This document shows, in pieces, positions 35,975-43,554 of a stretch of 64,000 nucleotides of DNA. The translations under genes and the position numbers were made by a program. The notes beneath the pieces are model-generated. The model saw only the letters and a list, made by a program, of their open reading frames with translations. It had not been told where the DNA came from and did no database searches. Source of the DNA: Paenibacillus sp. FSL H8-0079 (GTDB lineage Bacteria > Bacillota > Bacilli > Paenibacillales > Paenibacillaceae); assembly GCF_037991315.1 (NCBI RefSeq), contig NZ_CP150300.1:1302001-1366000 (forward strand). Direction: 5' to 3'. The stretch's first letter is position 1; the number at the start of each line of letters is the position of its first letter.

Positions 35975-37873
35975 ATGAAAAATGTGCCCAAAGCTATCGT
36001 CATCTTATGGATGAGTGTATTGATTATTCTAGGTATGCCGCATGGGATAGTCTTTGCAACTACAGGAGAGGTTCAACAGCCTGTATCCATTGCAGGATGG
36101 GAAGTAAAATGGGGGAACGTTGACGATCAGGGGTTCATCAGTGAAGTTAAGGGAGCAGACGAGATATGGGAAAAGCAGGGTGTCGATAAGTTAGAGTATA
36201 GCAGTACAGATCGATCGAGCTCCTTATGGACTCGCCTGACCATCCCTGTATTGACTGAGGAAAGTTCAGCCATTCGATTCGAGAACATTAAAGGCAATCA
36301 TATTGTGATCTATCTGGAGGACCGCAAGGTCTACGAGAACTACCATTACAATTATGATAATAATGCTGTGTTGCTGCCCTTATCCAATGAGAATTCAGGT
36401 GACACGCTCTATGTATGGTCGCAAAATGAGAAAGGCCGTTTGGGCATACAAGGTACCGTTCAAGTTGGACCGTATGCCGCTTTACAGGAGAAATATATCC
36501 ATAACGGGCTTATTGATGTCATCTTGGGCGCGACTTTTGTCTTCACAGCGATTACGATGCTGAGTTGTACGTTCTTTCTGGGCAAATTCCACAAGGGGTT
36601 GTGGATCTCGCTATGCATCGTGATGGGCTCCATCGGCACGATGATCATCACGTACTCGCAATTTTTATATACGTTCTACCAGGTATATGGTGACCTGTAT
36701 TCGGTAGTCTTTGATCTGGCGATGCTATTGGGTATGCCAGCGCTCTGTTATTTCTTTGAACAGATTATCGGGCCAGGTCTGCATGGAATCTTCACCAAAC
36801 TACGAAAAATACAATTCATATATTCAGTTGTTGCTGTGTTTTCTCTATTTATCTATGTTACTTCAGGCGGACAATGGGAGTTCCTCTACAATCTGCTCGT
36901 ACAGCGTGTGGTTGGCATGGTGCTTGTCATCCTGCTGACAATTCTGTTGGTTGGTACCATCGCCAAAGCGCTACAACGAAACCGGGAAGCGATGCTGCTT
37001 GCGACAGGATTCGGTACATTTGCCTTGATCAGTGTGGCTGAATTGTTGTGGTACTATCAGCGGAGTGGTTCATATCATCTTTTATGGTGGAAATGGTCGA
37101 TGGTTGCATTTGTGATCTCGTTGATTGCCATTCTCGGAAGTCGTTTTGCTGAAAAACATACCAAAGTGCTAGAGTACTCCAAAGAACTGGAGTTGTTCAA
37201 CAACGAGTTGCAGCGATCTGAAAAGATGGAGATTATTAGCGAACTGGCTGCTTCCGTTGCCCATGAAGTACGTAATCCGCTTCAGGTGACAAGAGGGTTC
37301 CTTCAGCTCATGACAGAACAGGAAGACAACAAAAATAAGGGGTATGTTCGAATTGCGTTGGAAGAACTTGATCGGGCTTCCGGCATCATTACGGACTTTC
37401 TTACCTTTGCCAAACCTGAGTTTGACCACATTATCTCGCTCAATATCTCGGATGAATTCAATCATATCGAAGGTATTCTTGTACCGATGGCTAATCTCGA
37501 AGGTGGTAAAATCACCACCGACATTCCGCCAGATCTATATATTCGGGGCAATTCCTCGAAGTTCAAGCAAGCTTTTATCAATATTATCAAGAACAGTATT
37601 GAAGCTCTGCAGGGACAAGGCCAGATAGATATCTGGGCGTATAAGCAGGATGGAATGATTAAGGTGCATGTCAGGGATAACGGAGAAGGAATGGACGAGG
37701 AAGCACTCTCCCGGTTGGGCGAGCCTTATTTCTCCAACAAAATCAAAGGCACAGGCCTCGGCATGATGGTGACTTTCCGCATTGTTGAAGCGATGCAAGG
37801 ACAGATCAGCTTTACAAGCACCAAAGGGGTAGGAACAGAAGCGGTTGTATCTTTCACCGAGTTCGTCGAATGA
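35975..37873 (+). CDS. Sensor histidine kinase with 7TMR-DISM-like input
   Basis: 632 aa. Signal-like N-terminus, an extracytoplasmic beta-rich domain (about 30-170), seven or eight membrane segments (about 178-395), then HisKA and HATPase domains. Phosphorylation site is SVAHEVRNPLQVTRGFLQL (His near 430); ATP-site boxes NIIKNSIEAL (N), VRDNGEGMDEE (G1) and KGTGLGMMV (G2). The layout matches 7TMR-DISM histidine kinases and is close in style to orphan sporulation kinases. No response regulator is nearby. GAGGTG precedes the ATG. It converges on the ComQ-like/NHLP pair 78 bases away. Confidence 0.9.
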   Translation: MKNVPKAIVILWMSVLIILGMPHGIVFATTGEVQQPVSIAGWEVKWGNVDDQGFISEVKGADEIWEKQGVDKLEYSSTDRSSSLWTRLTIPVLTEESSAIRFENIKGNHIVIYLEDRKVYENYHYNYDNNAVLLPLSNENSGDTLYVWSQNEKGRLGIQGTVQVGPYAALQEKYIHNGLIDVILGATFVFTAITMLSCTFFLGKFHKGLWISLCIVMGSIGTMIITYSQFLYTFYQVYGDLYSVVFDLAMLLGMPALCYFFEQIIGPGLHGIFTKLRKIQFIYSVVAVFSLFIYVTSGGQWEFLYNLLVQRVVGMVLVILLTILLVGTIAKALQRNREAMLLATGFGTFALISVAELLWYYQRSGSYHLLWWKWSMVAFVISLIAILGSRFAEKHTKVLEYSKELELFNNELQRSEKMEIISELAASVAHEVRNPLQVTRGFLQLMTEQEDNKNKGYVRIALEELDRASGIITDFLTFAKPEFDHIISLNISDEFNHIEGILVPMANLEGGKITTDIPPDLYIRGNSSKFKQAFINIIKNSIEALQGQGQIDIWAYKQDGMIKVHVRDNGEGMDEEALSRLGEPYFSNKIKGTGLGMMVTFRIVEAMQGQISFTSTKGVGTEAVVSFTEFVE

Positions 37874-37916
37874 CGGACTCACAGAAGGATACAACCGCTT
37901 TTTTTGTTCCTACCCC
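37826..37916 (+). terminator. Terminator inside a long inverted repeat at the kinase 3' end
   Basis: GCGGTTGTATC (37841-37851, inside the last codons) pairs with GATACAACCGC (37888-37898), followed by TTTTTTT. A second pair of arms, GGGGTAGGAAC (37826-37836) and GTTCCTACCCC (37906-37916), continues the symmetry outside the T-run. Confidence 0.8.
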
Positions 37917-37950
37917 TGATGTCTTACATTACAAGACTAGCTCACCCGAT

Positions 37951-38193
37951 TTAACTTCTCCAAGGTCCACAATTCACATCATAATTTACTTTGGAAGGGT
38001 TGGGAGGTATGACAAGAACATAGTCATTCTGCTGCTCCTCAACGGTACGTACCTGAATGTGCTCCGGAATTACGATGCCGAACGCTTCACGAAGCGCCTG
38101 CTTCGGATTGGAGTGCAATTGTTGTCTGAAGTGCTCGTCACTCCAAGCCTTTTCAATAATATCCTCATGCAACGTTTTCTCTGATACCATCAT
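37951..38193 (-). CDS. NHLP-leader RiPP precursor, ComX-like position (80 aa)
   Basis: Precursor peptide candidate. ATG at 38193 with AAGGGA 9 bases upstream (two earlier in-frame ATGs overlap that site). Residues 11-65 read as a nitrile-hydratase-like leader peptide: DIIEKAWSDEHFRQQLHSNP, KQALREAFGIVIPEHIQVRT, then VLVIPPNP; this alpha-helix plus EFGI.IPE..V pattern and PPNP end are diagnostic of the NHLP family. The remainder, about residues 67-80, is SKVNYDVNCGPWRS, a short core with one Cys and one Trp three residues from the end. It lies 54 bases downstream of a ComQ-like gene on the same strand, as comX follows comQ. Modification of the Trp by prenylation is inference. Confidence 0.8.
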   Translation of the reverse strand: MMVSEKTLHEDIIEKAWSDEHFRQQLHSNPKQALREAFGIVIPEHIQVRTVEEQQNDYVLVIPPNPSKVNYDVNCGPWRS

Positions 38194-38247
38194 CGTCAAC
38201 ATTCCCTTCATATTTAAAATTAAACTGAATCAGCTTCATCCTTGTGC

Positions 38248-39195
38248 TCAGGATTCCAACTGTTGCTCGCTGATCCAGTGATGAAACCCGCCTTGGAGGA
38301 GCTGTTTCTTCCGTTGTGTAATGTCCTGAATAGCTTGTACTAAAGTACTGTATAAATAGGAATTAAACGTCTCAAGATGCGATATACCTGAGTTAGATGA
38401 TGTTAATATACGATTATATTGATAAGCAATGTCTACGTAAGAGTTCATGAGTTGTGTATTGTATACATTGTCATGTATACGTTCGCTAAGAGGATGAGCG
38501 GGATAGTTGTGATTCAGTGCTTCGGATATGTGGGAGAGGTAGCTGTTGTAGTTTCCATGCACAGCATCTTGTTGCGTGTCTGTGAAGTCATCGGTCATCT
38601 GGAGTGTCATGAGTGTGATATTGATGCCAGAACACACCGGGATTATCCGGTCGGACTGTTTTTGCAGAAGCAGTGCACCCGTAGCTCCAATGAGCAGAGG
38701 AGCAGCCTTTTGCGCAATCAACAAGGGACTCTTTTGAAAATAATCAATGGAATGCTCACCCGTTACACTTACGGCCCAATCCACGACATATTGTCTGAAA
38801 TAGATCCAGAATGTGGAGGAAGGATCGAATAATTCCGAGTAAGATTGAAGTGCATCCATGTAATATAAATTACCCACGGATAATTTCCATGTGGCATCCT
38901 CAGGTTGTTCATCCATTACGTCGTCCTGATTCAGAAAATATAACATGTGAATGAGGCAGGCTGTACTTAATTGGTGTGCTTTTTCTTGGGGTAGTTTGTC
39001 TGAGTGTTGCATCCAGAGTGGAATGATGTACCCGATGTAACTGTGTCCTGAATCTCGTAACAGCGGATTAACCGAATACAGTTGTTTCAATGCATATCCT
39101 GACAAGGGTTCGGGATATTTCCGTACGAGTTGTTCCGCTGAAGCAAACACGATCTCCAGATCGGATCTAAACGGATCTAACCATTCTCTTCGCAT
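38248..39195 (-). CDS. ComQ-like isoprenyl-synthase-fold protein
   Basis: 315 aa, all-alpha. Two aspartate-rich motifs of trans-isoprenyl diphosphate synthases: DDVMDE at 91-96 and DDFTD at 202-206, about 110 residues apart as in that fold; lysines and the second-helix Arg motif are less clear than in housekeeping GGPP synthases. Length (~300) and position directly upstream of a short peptide gene are like ComQ, which prenylates and processes ComX on Trp. It could instead make a free prenyl diphosphate. AGGAAGGA lies 12 bases before ATG, slightly far. Upstream region has unusual repeats (39237-39297). Confidence 0.78.
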   Translation of the reverse strand: MRREWLDPFRSDLEIVFASAEQLVRKYPEPLSGYALKQLYSVNPLLRDSGHSYIGYIIPLWMQHSDKLPQEKAHQLSTACLIHMLYFLNQDDVMDEQPEDATWKLSVGNLYYMDALQSYSELFDPSSTFWIYFRQYVVDWAVSVTGEHSIDYFQKSPLLIAQKAAPLLIGATGALLLQKQSDRIIPVCSGINITLMTLQMTDDFTDTQQDAVHGNYNSYLSHISEALNHNYPAHPLSERIHDNVYNTQLMNSYVDIAYQYNRILTSSNSGISHLETFNSYLYSTLVQAIQDITQRKKQLLQGGFHHWISEQQLES

Positions 39196-39236
39196 CGTTA
39201 CATATCGTCCTTCCTGCGATAAGGTGATTCAGGACT

Positions 39237-39297
39237 GTTCAACTATATCAGTGTAAATAATATGTAGTTCAACTGATATAGATCATGAAGTTACACT
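39237..39297. promoter_or_regulatory. Nested repeats upstream of the ComQ-like gene
   Basis: Perfect 10-base inverted arms CTATATCAGT (39243-39252) and ACTGATATAG (39272-39281); 7-base arms AGTGTAA (39250-39256) and TTACACT (39291-39297); and an 8-base direct repeat GTTCAACT at 39237 and 39267, 30 bases apart. On the minus strand TTGAAC-N17-GATATA gives a possible promoter through the same DNA. Reads as an operator region for the ComQ-like gene. Confidence 0.6.
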
Positions 39298-39449
39298 CAG
39301 TATAGCGGAAATAAACTGAAAAAAATAGGATTTTTTGTGATCAATTGTGAGAAAAATGATGACTTTTTGTATTTTATGGCATAAAAAAGTGGATTTTAGG
39401 CTCAAACTAGGGAGGCATAGGATTTCGACATCGGAAAGGCGGCAGAAAA

Positions 39450-40187
39450 ATGAACATGAAATGTAAAACATGGATAGCAGCCGGATTGGCAGCTATAGTC
39501 ATAACAGCAGGAACTGGGCATGTGGCATTCGCTGATCCAGCACTTCGGATTGAGGAACATAACGATGCATCTAAAGCTTCTTCGTCCGCTAAACAAGCAA
39601 AACCATGCATGCAGGCAGGACACGGTTTGTTTATGATCGGTGAAACGGCAGACCTGCTGGGGATTGGTCTTCGGGATCTGAAAGCACAGATGGAGCTGGG
39701 CAAGACGTTGTCCCAGATTGCCAAAGAGCGTAAAGGACTTAGTGAGGAGCAGTTACTGCAGAAGTTGAAGCCTACATTGGCGCAGCGTCTGGATCAAGCC
39801 GTAGAAGAAGGTTGTCTCACCAAGGAACAAGCAGCAGCTACCAAGGCAGACATGGATACCAAGTTGAAAAAGGTCATCAATACCCCGCTTCGCGATTTGC
39901 GGCGTGAGTTTGCCCACCATGGCAAACGTTCCATGGTAGATAAGGGCGAAATTGCCCGTTTTATTGGAGTTACACCTGCTCAACTGCATGAGCAGCTTCA
40001 GGGAGGGAAGTCCCTGGCTGAGATTGCTCAGGCAAAAGGCATTAGCGAGACACAGCTGGTGGACAAGCTGAAGGAACAATTGACGGGTGATCTGAAGAGG
40101 TTTGTGAATCAGAAGGGCAATGCGCATCCAGCCCCAGGTCACCAAGAGCCTGTTCCCGGACGATCCACTTCGACCGAAGTAAAATAA
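39450..40187 (+). CDS. Secreted helical-repeat protein
   Basis: 245 aa. Signal peptide with KTWIAAGLAAIVITAGTGHV and likely cleavage after AFA. Two repeats of a helical unit: IGETADLLGIGLRDLKAQME LGKTLSQIA and KGEIARFIGVTPAQLHEQLQ GGKSLAEIA, each followed by LSEEQLL/ISETQLV-KLK and a helix; such units occur in many exported proteins of Paenibacillus and Clostridia with no known function. A Cys pair (PCMQAG; EEGCLTKEQ) may form a disulfide. Single gene followed by a terminator. Confidence 0.82.
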   Translation: MNMKCKTWIAAGLAAIVITAGTGHVAFADPALRIEEHNDASKASSSAKQAKPCMQAGHGLFMIGETADLLGIGLRDLKAQMELGKTLSQIAKERKGLSEEQLLQKLKPTLAQRLDQAVEEGCLTKEQAAATKADMDTKLKKVINTPLRDLRREFAHHGKRSMVDKGEIARFIGVTPAQLHEQLQGGKSLAEIAQAKGISETQLVDKLKEQLTGDLKRFVNQKGNAHPAPGHQEPVPGRSTSTEVK

Positions 40188-40214
40188 AGAAGGGCGTCTC
40201 CATAAGGGGGACGC
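40186..40214. terminator. Terminator between convergent genes
   Basis: AAGAAGGGCGTC-CC / GG-GACGCTCTTCTT imperfect stem with a 4-base loop. Confidence 0.65.
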
Positions 40215-40224
40215 TCTTCTTGGT

Positions 40225-41478
40225 TCATAATGTCTCACTCGTTCCCGGACTACGAGTGTGGCGGGGTGACGGAGTTCGGTCAGGTGAATTTCTTTTGTCC
40301 GCAGCAGCAGATGAATTGGGGCTTAAACGTGGTTTACGCATTAACCCTACCGTGAAGCGGGAGCCAGGAAGTTTGGATAGTGTGCAACTGATCGCAAGGG
40401 CTATACCAACCGTCACAAGGAACGAGAGCAATGTTACAGGCAGATGCCATCCACTGAGTTGAAGCGGTCTCGTAACGTAAGCGATCGCGTAGATCACCAG
40501 TGCATGAACCAGATACCCGCCAAATGAATAGCGGCCAATCCAGGATAACAGGCGCTGAAACCGTGTATCTTTTCCCTGCATCAGTACAAGGAAACCATAC
40601 AACATGAGCATCTGAGCCATAATGATGAGGAATGTGGTTGGTTTCAAATAAGTAGAGATATTCAAATTAACAACATCCCCGGACCCACGCAGCACATCGT
40701 ATCCAAGCCAAATGTACATCCCTATAAACATACAGATCGTCCATGGCAATATCTTCGTGCTCCAACTCCTCCAGCTATCCACTGACCAGGCACACACGGC
40801 ACCCAGTAAAAAGTAGAACCAGTACATGATCCATGAATAGGAACGATATTGCAGCAACGCGGACCAGGGCTCAGAAAGTGATTCTGTCCAGCCACCCATA
40901 TTATAGTAGGACCATTTCATAAGCAGGGCGTAGAATGCTGCTGCAAAGAGAATTAGCGCCATAATGACTTGCATGGGCGTGAAACGTGAGGCGTTCTGAA
41001 TACGCTTCTGAATGGCTTTCGCTCCCGCCAGGAACAAGGGAAACAGAATATAGAACTGAAACACCATAATGACAAACCAGAGATGATATCCCGTCTGCGG
41101 GACAAACAGTTCACGGACAAGACTGCGAAAGTCCGGTATGCCTGCAAGCCAGAACTGGGGGGTAAAGATACGGACAGAAAGCCAGTAGATGAGTGTCCAT
41201 ACGACAAACGGCATATAGATATCGCCAAATCGCTTTCGAATGAAGCGAGGATATTCCGGTTTGGTATTACGGTGATGGTAAAACAGCATTACACCTGATA
41301 GAAATACAAACGTTGGCGTACCGAATCGGGTCAGATGATAAATCATAGTCAGCATAATGGAATCCGGCTGCTCAATATCGGCACGATAGATATACTCAGC
41401 GATATTATGCTGCATGACGATCGCCAGAAAGGCAATGCCCCGCAGCTCGGTCCATTCCGCTATGCGCGGTTTTTTCAC
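40225..41478 (-). CDS. Acyltransferase family 3 membrane protein
   Basis: 417 aa, about ten membrane segments. N-terminal IAEWTELRGIAFLAIVMQHN holds the Arg-x(10)-His signature of acyltransferase-3 (OafA/WecH-like) proteins; FVFLSGVMLFYHHR and a C-terminal FGGYLVHALVIY follow. Likely O-acetylates a surface polysaccharide or lipid-linked sugar. C-terminal tail (about 45 residues) is hydrophilic and Ser/Pro/Arg-rich. Upstream neighbour is an LCP ligase on the same strand, separated by a terminator, so not an operon. Confidence 0.88.
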   Translation of the reverse strand: MKKPRIAEWTELRGIAFLAIVMQHNIAEYIYRADIEQPDSIMLTMIYHLTRFGTPTFVFLSGVMLFYHHRNTKPEYPRFIRKRFGDIYMPFVVWTLIYWLSVRIFTPQFWLAGIPDFRSLVRELFVPQTGYHLWFVIMVFQFYILFPLFLAGAKAIQKRIQNASRFTPMQVIMALILFAAAFYALLMKWSYYNMGGWTESLSEPWSALLQYRSYSWIMYWFYFLLGAVCAWSVDSWRSWSTKILPWTICMFIGMYIWLGYDVLRGSGDVVNLNISTYLKPTTFLIIMAQMLMLYGFLVLMQGKDTRFQRLLSWIGRYSFGGYLVHALVIYAIAYVTRPLQLSGWHLPVTLLSFLVTVGIALAISCTLSKLPGSRFTVGLMRKPRLSPNSSAAADKRNSPDRTPSPRHTRSPGTSETL

Positions 41479-41563
41479 ATGTAATCCTCCCTCCAGGAAC
41501 CGGAGTTCATCATATAAGGGTACCTGTTAAACATTAAGGCTGCATTAAATGGAGAAAATAGGT

Positions 41564-41592
41564 ACAAAAAAAGACGGCTTCGGCCGTCTTTT
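41564..41592 (-). terminator. Terminator of the LCP gene
   Basis: AAAAGACGGC / GCCGTCTTTT stem with TTTTTTT on the minus strand. Confidence 0.9.
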
Positions 41593-41616
41593 CTGTTGAT
41601 ATAATTCATGCTTGTT

Positions 41617-42621
41617 TTAGTTCTGCTCTTCTGATGATGGAGTCTCGGAGGACGTGGCATCTTCTTCAAACAGTTTCTGAATATAGGACTGGAGTTTGGT
41701 TACATCAACACCCAGTACCTGAGCTGAGCCAACGAGTTCATTGGTGAGCAGCTTGTTCGGTGGGATCTGTTGTTGATCGATATCGTTCACATGGATATCG
41801 AAGCCTAGTGATGCGAGTTTTAACATCTGGGTTGGACTAAGGTCCGTCTCAATATAGGGAGCGATGGCTTCCAGGATATCCGGGATTTTGAAGAGCGACG
41901 TGGTGCTCTGCATCTTCTTTGCCAGCTCAGTCATGAAGATCCGCTGCCGTTCGGTACGCGTAAAATCCGAGGTGGCATCATGCCGGAACCGAACATATTG
42001 AAGGGCGGTCTTGCCGTCCATATGTTGCAATCCTTTTTTCAAATCAATGTCGTACATATGTTTATCCGCTTTGCTAGTGTAATACATGTCTTTCTCCACA
42101 TCAATCTCAATACCGCCTACCGCATCAACGAGTGCCATGAAACCTGTAAAGTCTGTGTAGACATAATGCTGAATGGGAATGCCGAGCAGATTACTGACGG
42201 TTTGTTTGGTCAGCTCCGCACCTCCGTAGGAAAAGGCTGCATTAAGCCTGCTCTTGCCATGCCCGGGAATCGCGACATAGGTATCACGCAGTACGGAGAA
42301 CAGGTGGGCTTTCTTGGTGACCGGATCAATGGAAGCGACCATGACCGAGTCTGAACGTCCTGCATCATCACCTCTGGAGTCTCCACCAAGCAATAGTATG
42401 TTTACCCGTTCCTGGCCCTCCCATCTGGGAATCGTTGTCGTTGGAGTGTCTGAATCGCTGCCTGTGCCCGAAGAGGAAGAATCGGATGAAGTCCCGGAAG
42501 CAGTTGAGATGCTATTGGCAAAATGAACAATCGAATATCCGTAATATACAATGACACCTGTGACAGCAAGTGCCAGGGTCAGGGCTGTACCCCATAACCA
42601 TTTTTTAAGCATAATCTTCAC
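41617..42621 (-). CDS. LytR-CpsA-Psr (LCP) family cell-wall glycopolymer ligase
   Basis: 334 aa. One N-terminal membrane helix (LWGTALTLALAVTGVIVYYG), a Ser/Asp-rich linker, then the LCP domain: VNILLLGGDSRGDDAGRSDS, LFSVLRDTYVAIPGHGKSRL NAAFSYGG, VGGIEIDVEKDMYY and QHMDGKTALQYVRFRHDATS with the Arg/Asp pyrophosphate-binding residues. LCP enzymes attach teichoic acids or capsule chains from undecaprenyl pyrophosphate to peptidoglycan, outside the membrane. Divergent from the BcrC-type phosphatase that recycles the released carrier, a sensible pairing. Confidence 0.93.
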   Translation of the reverse strand: MKIMLKKWLWGTALTLALAVTGVIVYYGYSIVHFANSISTASGTSSDSSSSGTGSDSDTPTTTIPRWEGQERVNILLLGGDSRGDDAGRSDSVMVASIDPVTKKAHLFSVLRDTYVAIPGHGKSRLNAAFSYGGAELTKQTVSNLLGIPIQHYVYTDFTGFMALVDAVGGIEIDVEKDMYYTSKADKHMYDIDLKKGLQHMDGKTALQYVRFRHDATSDFTRTERQRIFMTELAKKMQSTTSLFKIPDILEAIAPYIETDLSPTQMLKLASLGFDIHVNDIDQQQIPPNKLLTNELVGSAQVLGVDVTKLQSYIQKLFEEDATSSETPSSEEQN

Positions 42622-42720
42622 CTTTCTATGTTTGAACTGATATGTAACCCAAACTAGTTTAACAAAAAGAAAGCAAAATGTCCTCTTTGATTTCGTAACT
42701 TCGGTCGAGAGGTGGATTGT

Positions 42721-42749
42721 TTGACAAATAGTTAGTGTATATTTATTAT
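42721..42749 (+). promoter_or_regulatory. Strong sigma-A promoter of the PAP2 phosphatase gene
   Basis: TTGACA, exactly 17 bases, TATTAT; 47 bases before the start codon. Confidence 0.85.
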
Positions 42750-42796
42750 GTAAAAAATAATCTTGTTTTGTGTAATGGAGGTATTAAAAGATAGTT

Positions 42797-43348
42797 ATGA
42801 ATCAATCCATATTTAATTGGATCAATCAGTTTGCAGACCGAATTCCGTTTCTGGACTGGTTTATGATTACATCTTCCGAGTATGCGGTTTGGATCATGAT
42901 CGCACTGCTCGTTATTGTATGGTTTCTCGGCGATCCATCGAAACAGCGAATTGTTTTCTATGCCTGTGTAGCGTCCATCGTGGCGCTAGTGTTGGCCAAA
43001 TGGGGGATATCGCCAGCAGTAGGCCATCCAAGGCCTTTTGTGGAAGGGCCAGTACATCAGCTGGTAGCCCATGTACCCGATCCTTCTTTTCCAAGTAAGC
43101 ACGCTTCCTTTGTATTTGCTCTTGCTGCTGCTTCATTCTTCATTGGACGCCGCTTCGGGTTATGGATGCTGTTACTTGCTGTGTTGACAGGGGTATCTCG
43201 TGTATATGTAGGTGTGCATTATCCAGGAGATATTTTGGGCGGATTCCTTCTGGGCAGTCTGCTCAGTGTAATTCTGATTACGACCCGCAATTACACCAAG
43301 TCGATTCCCAACTTCTTCATTAACATACACCGACGTGTTTTTCGTTAG
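42797..43348 (+). CDS. PAP2 phosphatase, BcrC-type undecaprenyl-diphosphatase
   Basis: 183 aa with four to five membrane segments. PAP2 motifs: LAKWGISPAVGHPRP (motif 1), PDPSFPSKHASF (motif 2, PSxHA) and SRVYVGVHYPGDILGG (motif 3, with catalytic His and Asp). Size and motifs match BcrC, which dephosphorylates undecaprenyl pyrophosphate in cell-wall synthesis and gives bacitracin resistance. GGAGG lies 13 bases from the ATG. Divergent from the LCP ligase. Confidence 0.9.
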   Translation: MNQSIFNWINQFADRIPFLDWFMITSSEYAVWIMIALLVIVWFLGDPSKQRIVFYACVASIVALVLAKWGISPAVGHPRPFVEGPVHQLVAHVPDPSFPSKHASFVFALAAASFFIGRRFGLWMLLLAVLTGVSRVYVGVHYPGDILGGFLLGSLLSVILITTRNYTKSIPNFFINIHRRVFR

Positions 43349-43393
43349 CGTCTGAACGTAATGTGTGGCGAAGACGTGATGGTTTTGTTCAAT

Positions 43394-43444
43394 AAAGAAG
43401 TCTCTTATCTCTGGTTCTGCCAAAGATGGGAGACTTCTTTTGCG
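43394..43444 (+). terminator. Terminator of the PAP2 gene
   Basis: AAAGAAGTCTC / GAGACTTCTTTT stem with 25-base loop. Confidence 0.8.
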
Positions 43445-43511
43445 TTATATGCGGAGTTACATGAAATTTATAGAAATAGAATTCTAACATCTACAATTCA
43501 TGACGATAGGT

Positions 43512-43519
43512 GTCGATAT
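43512..43519 (+). promoter_or_regulatory. Possible sigma-D -10 element
   Basis: GTCGATAT (7 of 8 to GCCGATAT), with ACAA 15 bases upstream in the -35 position; 35 bases before a chemoreceptor start, where sigma-D is expected. Confidence 0.45.
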
Positions 43520-43554
43520 ACTATAAATATGTATTATTTTGAGGAGTGGGACAC

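Noticed and set aside
39196..39300. ComA box for the ComQ-like operon
   Set aside because: No TTGCGG-N4-CCGCAA match; the dyads present have a different sequence.
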